From the NCBI GenBank assembly GCA_900547915.1, contig URIN01000020.1, forward strand, positions 1 to 11,368: 11,368 bases of DNA. The letters are read 5' to 3'. The notes beneath the pieces are model-generated. The model made no database searches, had not been told where the DNA came from, and saw only the letters and a program-made list of their open reading frames with translations. This document shows positions 6,332 through 11,368 of the stretch, piece by piece. Origin of the DNA: an uncultured Clostridium sp. (GTDB lineage: Bacteria; Bacillota; Clostridia; Oscillospirales; Acutalibacteraceae). Position 1 is the stretch's first letter, and the number at the start of each line of letters is the position of its first letter. The position numbers and the translations under genes were made by a program.

Positions 6332-7732
6332 TTGGCATTTGAGGGTCTTTCAGAAAGACTTGAAAATTCCTTTAAAAAGCTTAGGGCAAAAGGTAAACTT
6401 ACCGAGTCCGATGTTAAGGACGCTATGCGTGAGGTGCGCCTTGCACTTCTCGAGGCGGATGTTAACTATAAAGTAGCAAAGGATTTCACAAAATCTGTTA
6501 CCGATAGGGCAATAGGCGAGGATGTTATGGAATCGCTCACGCCCGGTCAAATGGTAATTAAGATAGTAAACGAAGAGCTTACAAATCTTATGGGCGGCAG
6601 TGAAAGCAGGCTTGCCCAGGCAAATCACCCGCCCACCGTCATAATGATGTGCGGTCTTCAGGGTTCGGGTAAAACAACACACAGCGCCAAGCTTGCGCTG
6701 AAACTAAAAAAAGAAGGTCACCGTCCGCTGTTGGTTGCCTGTGATATTTACAGACCGGCCGCTATAAAACAGCTGCAGGTAGTTGGTGAGCAGGTGGGCG
6801 TACCCGTTTTTGAAATGGGCACCGAAAACCCGGTCAAGATTGCGGAAGAAGCTGTAAAACACGCAAAAGATCACGGCTATGACTATGTGTTCCTTGATAC
6901 AGCCGGCAGACTTCATGTTGATGAGCAGCTTATGCAGGAACTTCAGAATATCAGAAGTACCGTTCACCCGCACGAGATACTGCTTGTAATTGATGCCATG
7001 ACCGGTCAGGATGCAGTCAACGTAGCAAAAAGCTTCAACGAAACGCTCGGTATAGACGGCGTTGTTTTGACTAAACTTGACGGTGATACAAGAGGCGGCG
7101 CAGCCCTGTCAGTAAGGGCAGTTACAGGCAAACCCATTAAATTTGTAGGCACCGGTGAAAAACTGGGAGATCTTGAAACATTCCATCCAAGCCGTATGGC
7201 TTCCAGAATACTCGGAATGGGAGATGTTCTTTCCTTTATTGAAAGAGCAGAACAGAGCATTGACCAGAAAAAAGCGGCAGAGCTTGAAAAGAAGCTTGCT
7301 AAAAACAAGTTTGATCTCAACGATTTGCTTGATCAGTTTGATCAAATATCCAGAATGGGCAGCCTTAAGGATACCATTAAAATGATTCCGGGAATAGGCT
7401 CCAAGATTAAAGATGAGGATATTGATGAGCACGCTTTTGATAGATTTCGTGCTATCATTTATTCAATGACTAAAGAAGAACGTTCACATCCTGATATTAT
7501 AAATCCGTCACGCAAGCGCAGGATTGCAGCAGGCTGCGGAATGAAGGTAGAGGATGTTAACAAACTGCTTTCACAGTTCAAGCAGATGAAAAAGATGATG
7601 AGCCAGTACGGCGGAAAAGGTGGTCCGCGCATCAGTAAAAAAATGCAGCGTCTGCTTAAGCAAAATCCCGATATGGCTCAGAAAATGATGGGTATGACCG
7701 GCGGCGGAAAAAATAATCCGTTCGGCTTTTGA
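6332..7732 (+). CDS. ffh: Signal recognition particle GTPase Ffh
   Basis: Ffh binds the signal sequence of a nascent chain and, with 4.5S/6S RNA, delivers ribosomes to FtsY at the membrane. The N domain occupies residues 1-95. The SRP GTPase domain has P-loop GLQGSGKTT at 108-116, DTAGR at 189-193 and TKLDGD at 247-252. The methionine-rich M domain runs from about 325 and includes SRKRRIAAGCG, the RNA-contacting region, and a tail with PDMAQKMMGMTGGG. I place the start at TTG 6332 (466 residues). The upstream in-frame TTG at 6323 would add three residues but has no usable ribosome site. The gene lies between ylxM and rpsP, a common arrangement. All GTPase motifs are intact. Confidence 0.97.
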   Translation: MAFEGLSERLENSFKKLRAKGKLTESDVKDAMREVRLALLEADVNYKVAKDFTKSVTDRAIGEDVMESLTPGQMVIKIVNEELTNLMGGSESRLAQANHPPTVIMMCGLQGSGKTTHSAKLALKLKKEGHRPLLVACDIYRPAAIKQLQVVGEQVGVPVFEMGTENPVKIAEEAVKHAKDHGYDYVFLDTAGRLHVDEQLMQELQNIRSTVHPHEILLVIDAMTGQDAVNVAKSFNETLGIDGVVLTKLDGDTRGGAALSVRAVTGKPIKFVGTGEKLGDLETFHPSRMASRILGMGDVLSFIERAEQSIDQKKAAELEKKLAKNKFDLNDLLDQFDQISRMGSLKDTIKMIPGIGSKIKDEDIDEHAFDRFRAIIYSMTKEERSHPDIINPSRKRRIAAGCGMKVEDVNKLLSQFKQMKKMMSQYGGKGGPRISKKMQRLLKQNPDMAQKMMGMTGGGKNNPFGF

Positions 7733-7739
7733 TAAGTAT

Positions 7740-7760
7740 TAACCCGATTACATTCGGTTA
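7740..7760. other. Weak hairpin between ffh and rpsP
   Basis: TAACC (7740-7744) pairs with GGTTA (7756-7760). Two more pairs (G7746-C7755 and A7747-T7754) form if C7745 is bulged. The loop is 6 bases and no U-run follows, so it is not a typical terminator. It may be a processing or regulatory stem ahead of rpsP, or chance. Confidence 0.25.
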
Positions 7761-7786
7761 GTAAATAAAACAATAATTTTTAATTT

Positions 7787-7791
7787 GGAGG
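7787..7791 (+). promoter_or_regulatory. Ribosome binding site deciding the rpsP start
   Basis: GGAGG lies 8 bases before ATG 7800. An in-frame TTG at 7785 overlaps this site and so cannot be the start. Confidence 0.9.
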
Positions 7792-7799
7792 AAATAATA

Positions 7800-8042
7800 A
7801 TGGCAGTTAAAATCAGACTTCGCAGAATGGGCGCAAAGAAAGCTCCTTTTTACCGTGTAGTTGTTGCAGATTCAAGATATCCCAGAGACGGTCGTTTCAT
7901 CGAGGAGATCGGAACATACAATACAATGGTTGATCCTGCTGAAATCAAGATCGATGCAGAAAAAGCAAAGAAATGGATCGCAAACGGCGCTCAGCCCACA
8001 GATACTGTAAAGAGCATCCTTAAAAAAGAAGGCATTCTTTAA
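7800..8042 (+). CDS. rpsP: 30S ribosomal protein S16
   Basis: S16 is a primary or secondary binder of 16S rRNA in the 5' and central domains and is needed for 30S assembly. The protein has 80 residues. The diagnostic start is [19 protein letters not shown], followed by [22 protein letters not shown], which covers most of the conserved fold. The start is ATG 7800, supported by GGAGG 8 bases upstream; an in-frame TTG at 7785 would add five non-family residues. The 67-base gap after ffh contains a weak hairpin but no convincing promoter, so the gene is probably read with ylxM and ffh. khpA follows after 36 bases. Codon use is A-ending and C-ending rich, with few rare-looking codons, as expected for a highly expressed gene. 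Confidence 0.98.
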   Translation: MAVKIRLRRMGAKKAPFYRVVVADSRYPRDGRFIEEIGTYNTMVDPAEIKIDAEKAKKWIANGAQPTDTVKSILKKEGIL

Positions 8043-8065
8043 TCTTTTTAAACGGATTATAAGAC

Positions 8066-8071
8066 GGAGGT
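8066..8071 (+). promoter_or_regulatory. Ribosome binding site deciding the khpA start
   Basis: GGAGGT lies 7 bases before TTG 8079. An in-frame GTG at 8070 falls inside this site, so it is rejected as the start. Confidence 0.85.
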
Positions 8072-8078
8072 GTTTTCT

Positions 8079-8312
8079 TTGGAGGAATTGTTAAAAGCGA
8101 TCACCAAAGGCCTTGTCGAAAACCCGGATGCCGTTACTGTTGAGGTGGATGAACCCAATGAGGAGGGCGTGATCTATTATCATCTTCACGTTGCTGAGGA
8201 GGATATGGGCCGCGTTATCGGCAAGCAGGGCAGAATCGCAAAGGCAATACGCGTTGTTATGCGTGCTGCCGCAACCAGAAACGATCAGAAGATTTCAGTC
8301 GAAATAGACTGA
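8079..8312 (+). CDS. khpA: KhpA, KH-domain RNA-binding protein (YlqC)
   Basis: KhpA (YlqC) is a small KH-domain protein that in streptococci pairs with KhpB/EloR and binds many RNAs, affecting cell elongation. The whole 77-residue protein is one KH fold, with the RNA-binding loop GKQG at residues 48-51 in MGRVIGKQGRIAKAIR. I choose TTG 8079, giving MEELLKAITKGLVENPD. It has an ideal GGAGGT site and matches the usual family start, whereas GTG 8070 is inside that site. The gene lies between rpsP and rimM, as in many Firmicutes, without the ylqD that may follow it in Bacillus. A terminator 19 bases after the stop ends this transcription unit. Confidence 0.95.
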   Translation: MEELLKAITKGLVENPDAVTVEVDEPNEEGVIYYHLHVAEEDMGRVIGKQGRIAKAIRVVMRAAATRNDQKISVEID

Positions 8313-8330
8313 TTGATTTAGGATAAAATA

Positions 8331-8356
8331 AACCGCCTTGTCAAAGGCGGTTTTTT
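8331..8356 (+). terminator. Rho-independent terminator after khpA
   Basis: A perfect 9-bp stem, AACCGCCTT (8331-8339) with AAGGCGGTT (8344-8352), has loop GTCA and a run of six T (8351-8356). It splits the ribosomal/SRP block from rimM-trmD. Confidence 0.93.
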
Positions 8357-8357
8357 C

Positions 8358-8386
8358 TTGCAAAAAATAAGCAAAAAATATATAAT
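8358..8386 (+). promoter_or_regulatory. SigA-type promoter for rimM-trmD
   Basis: The -35 TTGCAA (8358-8363) and perfect -10 TATAAT (8381-8386) are 17 bases apart. The -35 begins one base after the T-run of the khpA terminator. The predicted start near 8393 would leave a leader of only about 9 bases before rimM. Confidence 0.8.
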
Positions 8387-8401
8387 GTTTTTGGTGATTT
8401 A

Positions 8402-8911
8402 ATGAAACAGTTTCTTGAAGTCGGCATAATAATAAATACACACGGCATCAAAGGCGAACTTAAGATACAGCCATGGTGTGACAGTGTGGATTTTATAAAG
8501 CAGTTTAATACGTTGTATCTTGATGAAAACGGCACAAACGCGCTTGAAGTTGTGTCTGTGCGTGAGCATAAAAATTGTGCTGTTGTAAGGTTTTCAGGCA
8601 TAGATAATATCGACAGCGCTGAAAAATACAAAAACCATGTTCTTTACTGTAACCGTGATGATGCTGAAATTGATGAGAATGCAAATTATATTCAGGATAT
8701 AATCGGCTGTATTGTCAAAGACGCGGAAAACGGCGCAGAATACGGAAAAGTGCTCGATGTTCTTAATTACGGCGCTTCTGATATTCTTGAAATAGAAAAT
8801 AACGGCAAAAAGAATTATGTGCCGATGATTGAAGATATTGTAAAAAAAATTGATTGCGAAAGCTCAGTAATTGAAATAATACCTATGAAAGGCCTTTTTG
8901 ATGAGAATTGA
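8402..8911 (+). CDS. rimM: Ribosome maturation factor RimM
   Basis: RimM binds S19 and helps the 30S head domain mature. The N-terminal RimM domain (residues 1-85) begins with the typical MKQFLEVGIIINTHGIKGEL and includes PWCDSVDFI. The C-terminal PRC-barrel domain (about 95-165) includes DIIGCIVKD, GKVLDVLNYGASDILEI, YVPMIEDIV and the family end IEIIPMKGLFDE. The length of 169 residues is normal. ATG 8402 has GGTGA at 8393-8397, a short spacing of 4 bases. With the promoter at 8358-8386 the mRNA would begin almost at that site. The gene overlaps trmD by 11 bases, so the two are expressed together. Confidence 0.97.
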   Translation: MKQFLEVGIIINTHGIKGELKIQPWCDSVDFIKQFNTLYLDENGTNALEVVSVREHKNCAVVRFSGIDNIDSAEKYKNHVLYCNRDDAEIDENANYIQDIIGCIVKDAENGAEYGKVLDVLNYGASDILEIENNGKKNYVPMIEDIVKKIDCESSVIEIIPMKGLFDEN

Positions 8912-9629
8912 TATTATGACCCTCTTTCCCGATATGTGCCTTGCGTATCTCGGTGAAAGTATTATAGGCAGAGCAAGAGCGGCGGGTAAAGTTCAGATAG
9001 AGTGTTCCGATATACGTGATTACACGATAGACAAGCACCGCCGTGTTGACGATACACCTTACGGCGGCGGAATGGGTATGATAATGCAGGCTCAGCCAAT
9101 TTATGACTGCTATCAGGATATATGCAGAAAAACAGGAACTAAGCCTCATCTCATATATCTAACTCCTCAGGGCAAGACTCTTACACAGCAGAGGGTAAAG
9201 GAACTTGCTCAGCTTGATAATATTGCGCTATTGTGCGGACACTATGAAGGCGTGGACGAGCGTGTTATTGAGGAACTTCAGCCGGAGGAAATATCGGTGG
9301 GCGATTATGTGCTTACAGGCGGTGAACTGCCCGCACTGATAGTTGCGGATGCCGTTTCAAGAATGATTCCGGGCGTTCTCTCAAATGACGAGTGCTTTAC
9401 GGAAGAAAGTCATTATTCCTCGCTCCTTGAGTATCCTCAATATACCCGCCCGTTTGAGTGGCGTGGCAGAAAGGTGCCCGAGGTTCTTATTACCGGTCAC
9501 CATGCAAATGTTGATAAATGGAGAAGAGAACAATCCCTTGAAAGAACGGCTCAGCGCAGGCCTGATATGCTCGAAAAAGCACAGCTTACAGCGAAGGATA
9601 TCAAGTTCCTGTCCGATTTGAAACGATAA
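8901..9629 (+). CDS. trmD: tRNA (guanine-N1)-methyltransferase TrmD
   Basis: TrmD methylates G37 of tRNAs that read CNN codons, using S-adenosylmethionine, and prevents +1 frameshifting. It is a trefoil-knot SPOUT enzyme acting as a dimer. Seen here are the substrate loop HRRVDDTPYGGGMGM (about residues 45-59), GHYEGVDER at 113-121, the knot motif SVGDYVLTGGE at 132-142, Arg154 and the tRNA-binding C-terminal helices. The length of 242 residues is normal. ATG 8901 (MRIDIMTLFPD) is preferred over TTG 8898; AAAGG at 8888-8892 is well spaced. Odd point: position 169, the catalytic Asp in E. coli and Haemophilus, reads Glu here (TEES at 167-170). The rplS gene that often follows is absent. Confidence 0.97.
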   Translation: MRIDIMTLFPDMCLAYLGESIIGRARAAGKVQIECSDIRDYTIDKHRRVDDTPYGGGMGMIMQAQPIYDCYQDICRKTGTKPHLIYLTPQGKTLTQQRVKELAQLDNIALLCGHYEGVDERVIEELQPEEISVGDYVLTGGELPALIVADAVSRMIPGVLSNDECFTEESHYSSLLEYPQYTRPFEWRGRKVPEVLITGHHANVDKWRREQSLERTAQRRPDMLEKAQLTAKDIKFLSDLKR

Positions 9630-9650
9630 ATAAAAATTATGTGAATTTTG

Positions 9651-9679
9651 CACAAATCAGGGAACAAGATTTTGTGTTT
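9651..9679 (+). terminator. Weak candidate terminator after trmD
   Basis: CACAAATC (9651-9658) can pair with GATTTTGTG (9668-9676) with one bulged T, followed by TTTA. The stem is A/T-rich and the T-run is short. It lies 22 bases after the trmD stop and no better terminator is visible before the next promoter. Confidence 0.35.
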
Positions 9680-9713
9680 AATCTATAAGTCATACGAACT
9701 TTGCCCCAACACA

Positions 9714-9741
9714 TTGACCTAAACGGTTTTAGTGGTATAAT
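9714..9741 (+). promoter_or_regulatory. SigA-type promoter for the HPr gene, with cre-like core
   Basis: The -35 TTGACC (9714-9719) and perfect -10 TATAAT (9736-9741) are 16 bases apart, and an extended -10 TGG sits at 9733-9735. Transcription would begin near 9748. The spacer holds CCTAAACGGTTTTA (9718-9731), which resembles the core but not the ends of a CcpA cre site. Confidence 0.9.
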
Positions 9742-9799
9742 ATGTAATACAGTTAAAAGGCAAATAACTTTTTAATTCTTGAAATGAGAGGTTTTTAGT

Positions 9800-10063
9800 A
9801 TGTTTGTTAAAGATGTAACGGTTGAGAATCAGGTAGGGCTCCATGCCCGTCCGGCAACATTCTTTATTCAGAAAGCCAATGAATTCAAGTCCTCCATATG
9901 GGTTGAAAAAGAGGAGAGAAGAGTTAACGCAAAATCCTTGCTCGGCGTTCTTTCACTCGGCATAATGGGCGGAACAGATATTCGCATTATTGCGGATGGC
10001 TCAGACGAGGAAGAGGCTGTTGAGGGCCTTGTTGCTCTTGTTAAAAGCGGCTTTACAGAGTAA
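9800..10063 (+). CDS. ptsH: HPr-family phosphocarrier protein
   Basis: HPr carries phosphate from enzyme I to sugar-specific EIIA proteins of the phosphotransferase system; in Firmicutes HPr phosphorylated on Ser46 also serves as a CcpA corepressor. The active-site His15 lies in GLHARPAT (13-20) and the regulatory Ser46 in NAKSLLGVLSLGI (43-55). Both residues are at the exact family positions, so this is a full HPr and not a Crh-type protein, which would lack His15. The length of 87 residues is typical. ATG 9800 has GAGAGG at 9786-9791. The gene stands alone, with its own promoter and a strong terminator, and no PTS gene or hprK is in the window. Whether it is the only HPr of the genome cannot be seen, so the symbol is tentative. 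Confidence 0.93.
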   Translation: MFVKDVTVENQVGLHARPATFFIQKANEFKSSIWVEKEERRVNAKSLLGVLSLGIMGGTDIRIIADGSDEEEAVEGLVALVKSGFTE

Positions 10064-10084
10064 GATTGTATTTAATCCAGCTTG

Positions 10085-10114
10085 GCACGGTGCATGGCGC
10101 ACCGTGCTTTTTTT
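10085..10114 (+). terminator. Rho-independent terminator after the HPr gene
   Basis: A perfect 9-bp GC-rich stem, GCACGGTGC (10085-10093) with GCACCGTGC (10099-10107), has a 5-base loop and seven T (10108-10114). It closes the single-gene HPr unit. Confidence 0.95.
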
Positions 10115-10115
10115 C

Positions 10116-10144
10116 TTTACCTTGCGCGGCTTTTGTGATACAAT
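10116..10144 (+). promoter_or_regulatory. Candidate promoter for uvrC
   Basis: The -35-like TTTACC (10116-10121) and -10 TACAAT (10139-10144) are 17 bases apart, with extended -10 TGA at 10136-10138. The -35 begins one base after the T-run of the HPr terminator. Transcription would begin near 10151, 26 bases before uvrC. Confidence 0.65.
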
Positions 10145-10162
10145 AATCGCGCAAATTTTTTT
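10122..10162. repeat. Inverted repeat spanning the uvrC promoter
   Basis: TTGCGCG (10122-10128) and CGCGCAA (10148-10154) are perfect 7-bp arms, 19 bases apart, enclosing the -10 element. Seven T (10156-10162) follow the right arm. It could be an operator, a second terminator behind the HPr gene, or chance. Confidence 0.4.
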
Positions 10163-10176
10163 ATCGGGTGAAATTA

Positions 10177-11368
10177 ATGACTGAAAAGGAACTCCGTAAA
10201 AAAGCAATGGCACTTCCGCTGCAGCCGGGAGTGTATATAATGAAAAATAAAGATAAGAAAATAATCTATATCGGCAAGGCTAAGAAACTGAAAAACAGGG
10301 TTTCGTCCTATTTCGGTTCACATACGGGACATTCTCTTAAGGTAATAAGAATGGTTGAGAATGTAGACGATTTTGACTATATCCTTGTTGATACTGAGTT
10401 TGAGGCACTTGTTCTTGAATGTTCGCTCATCAAGCAGCATATGCCGAAATATAATATTCTGCTTAAAGATGATAAAGGCTATAATTATATAAAAATCACA
10501 AAAGGCGATTTTCCGCGTATATCGGAATGTAAACGCATTGATGATGACGGCGCTGAATATATAGGGCCGTATATATCCGGCTATTCTGTTAAGCAGGCTG
10601 TTGAGGAAACGCTCAAGATCTTTAAACTGCCTCGCTGTAATAAAAGTTTTCCGCGTGATTACGGTAAATCACGTCCGTGCCTGAATGGTTTTATGGGCAT
10701 CTGTTGCTCTCCGTGCGCCGGCAGGATAACACAGCAGGAATATGCAAAGACAGTCTCTGACGCTGTTGCTTTTCTTAAAGGCGGCAGCAAAGCCTCTGTG
10801 CGTGATATGACCGCAAAAATGAATGAACTTTCAGAAGAAATGAAGTTTGAGGAAGCGGCAAAACTAAGAGACAGAATACGTGCCATAAAAAACCTTGAGG
10901 AAAGACAGAAAGTCGTTTCAATAAATGTACCTGAGGAAGATGTTTTTGCCATTGTGAACGGCAAGAAAAAGGCTTGCTTTGAGGTGATTCGCTTTAAAAA
11001 CGGCAAGCTGAGCGATACTGAATTTTGGCTCATCGATTCGCAGGACGATTTAAAAAACGCGCGTCTTGAACTTATAGAACGCTATTATTCTATGCGCTCC
11101 GATATACCGTCAAGAATCGCCGTTGACGGTGAGATCGAGGACGAGGAACTTCTCAGGGAATTTCTTGAAAAGCAGAGAGGCAAAAAGGTCGAATTCATAC
11201 ATCCGCAGAAAGGTGAACATCTCTCAATACTCAATATGTGCATCAAAAATGCGAACGAGCATCTTGCACAAAATGAAGGACGCCTTGGCCGTGAGTTTGC
11301 GGCTCTTGAGGAACTTGCTTCGCTTTTAGGGCTTCCCAAACCGCCTGAATATATCGAGAGTTATGATA
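10177..11368 (+). CDS. uvrC: Excinuclease ABC subunit UvrC, cut by the window end
   Basis: UvrC makes both incisions in nucleotide excision repair after UvrA and UvrB locate the lesion. The reading frame is open for 397 codons to the last base. The GIY-YIG nuclease domain (about residues 14-95, 3' incision) has GVY at 18-20, YIG at 31-33 and Arg41. A cysteine cluster of Cys154, Cys168, Cys176 and Cys180 fits the iron-sulfur site reported in UvrC. The UVR domain that contacts UvrB follows at about 205-240 (FEEAAKLRDRIRAI), then the start of the 5'-incision region. The family has about 600 residues, so the rest of the RNase H-like domain and the helix-hairpin-helix lie beyond the window. ATG 10177 has GGGTG at 10166-10170. 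The gene has its own candidate promoter. Confidence 0.97.
   Translation, partial: MTEKELRKKAMALPLQPGVYIMKNKDKKIIYIGKAKKLKNRVSSYFGSHTGHSLKVIRMVENVDDFDYILVDTEFEALVLECSLIKQHMPKYNILLKDDKGYNYIKITKGDFPRISECKRIDDDGAEYIGPYISGYSVKQAVEETLKIFKLPRCNKSFPRDYGKSRPCLNGFMGICCSPCAGRITQQEYAKTVSDAVAFLKGGSKASVRDMTAKMNELSEEMKFEEAAKLRDRIRAIKNLEERQKVVSINVPEEDVFAIVNGKKKACFEVIRFKNGKLSDTEFWLIDSQDDLKNARLELIERYYSMRSDIPSRIAVDGEIEDEELLREFLEKQRGKKVEFIHPQKGEHLSILNMCIKNANEHLAQNEGRLGREFAALEELASLLGLPKPPEYIESYD

Noticed and set aside
7785..7799. Longer rpsP starting at TTG 7785
   Set aside because: This codon overlaps the GGAGG ribosome site, and ATG 7800 gives the conserved MAVKIRLRR start.
8070..8078. Longer khpA starting at GTG 8070
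   Set aside because: The codon lies inside the GGAGGT site that serves TTG 8079.
9990..10184. Plus-strand open frame of 64 codons across the end of the HPr gene
   Set aside because: It overlaps the HPr gene in another frame, runs through its terminator and the uvrC promoter, and has no ribosome site.
11123..11329. Plus-strand open frame inside uvrC
   Set aside because: It is out of frame within conserved uvrC sequence and has no family motif.
1..11368. Search for CRISPR arrays, tRNA or rRNA genes, insertion sequences, phage or defence modules, and riboswitches
   Set aside because: No repeated unit arrays, RNA gene signatures, transposase frames or riboswitch-like leaders were seen. The window is almost fully explained by conserved housekeeping genes.

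Overview
The window reads as one end of a draft-assembly contig from a low- to moderate-GC Firmicute, most likely a Clostridia/Oscillospiraceae-type gut or anaerobic bacterium. The reasons are the gene orders phoH-ybeY-era-yqzL-recO-mutS2 and ylxM-ffh-rpsP-khpA-rimM-trmD, an HPr carrying both His15 and Ser46, strong GGAGG ribosome sites with GTG/TTG starts, and an A/T-rich third codon position. The genus cannot be fixed from the sequence alone. Bases 1-47 are not biological: they are an Illumina Nextera P7/i7 adapter left on the contig end.

Layout: all thirteen genes lie on the + strand, and coding density is high. Block 1 (48-5748) is phoH, ybeY, era, a 53-residue YqzL-like gene missed by ordinary length cut-offs, recO and mutS2. 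Its genes touch or overlap except around the small gene, and it closes with a strong hairpin terminator. Block 2 (5851-8356) starts at a near-consensus promoter and carries ylxM, ffh, rpsP and khpA, then a terminator. Block 3 (8358-9629) starts at a promoter abutting that terminator and carries rimM and trmD. Block 4 (9714-10114) is a single HPr gene with its own promoter and terminator. Block 5 (10116 onward) is uvrC, cut by the window end after 397 codons.

Functionally, PhoH, YbeY, Era, S16, RimM, KhpA and TrmD serve ribosome assembly, RNA processing or tRNA modification, and YlxM and Ffh serve co-translational membrane targeting. RecO, MutS2 and UvrC serve DNA repair or ribosome rescue, and HPr serves sugar phosphotransfer and carbon signalling. 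No RNA gene, mobile element, CRISPR array, toxin or defence module was found, and no gene-free stretch exceeds 300 bases (the longest is 5700-5944). I see no evidence of an undescribed system. The points that merit a second look are the adapter and the false phoH start it creates, the small gene overlapping recO, Glu at the catalytic Asp169 position of TrmD, two terminators abutting the next promoter, and several possible regulatory palindromes.
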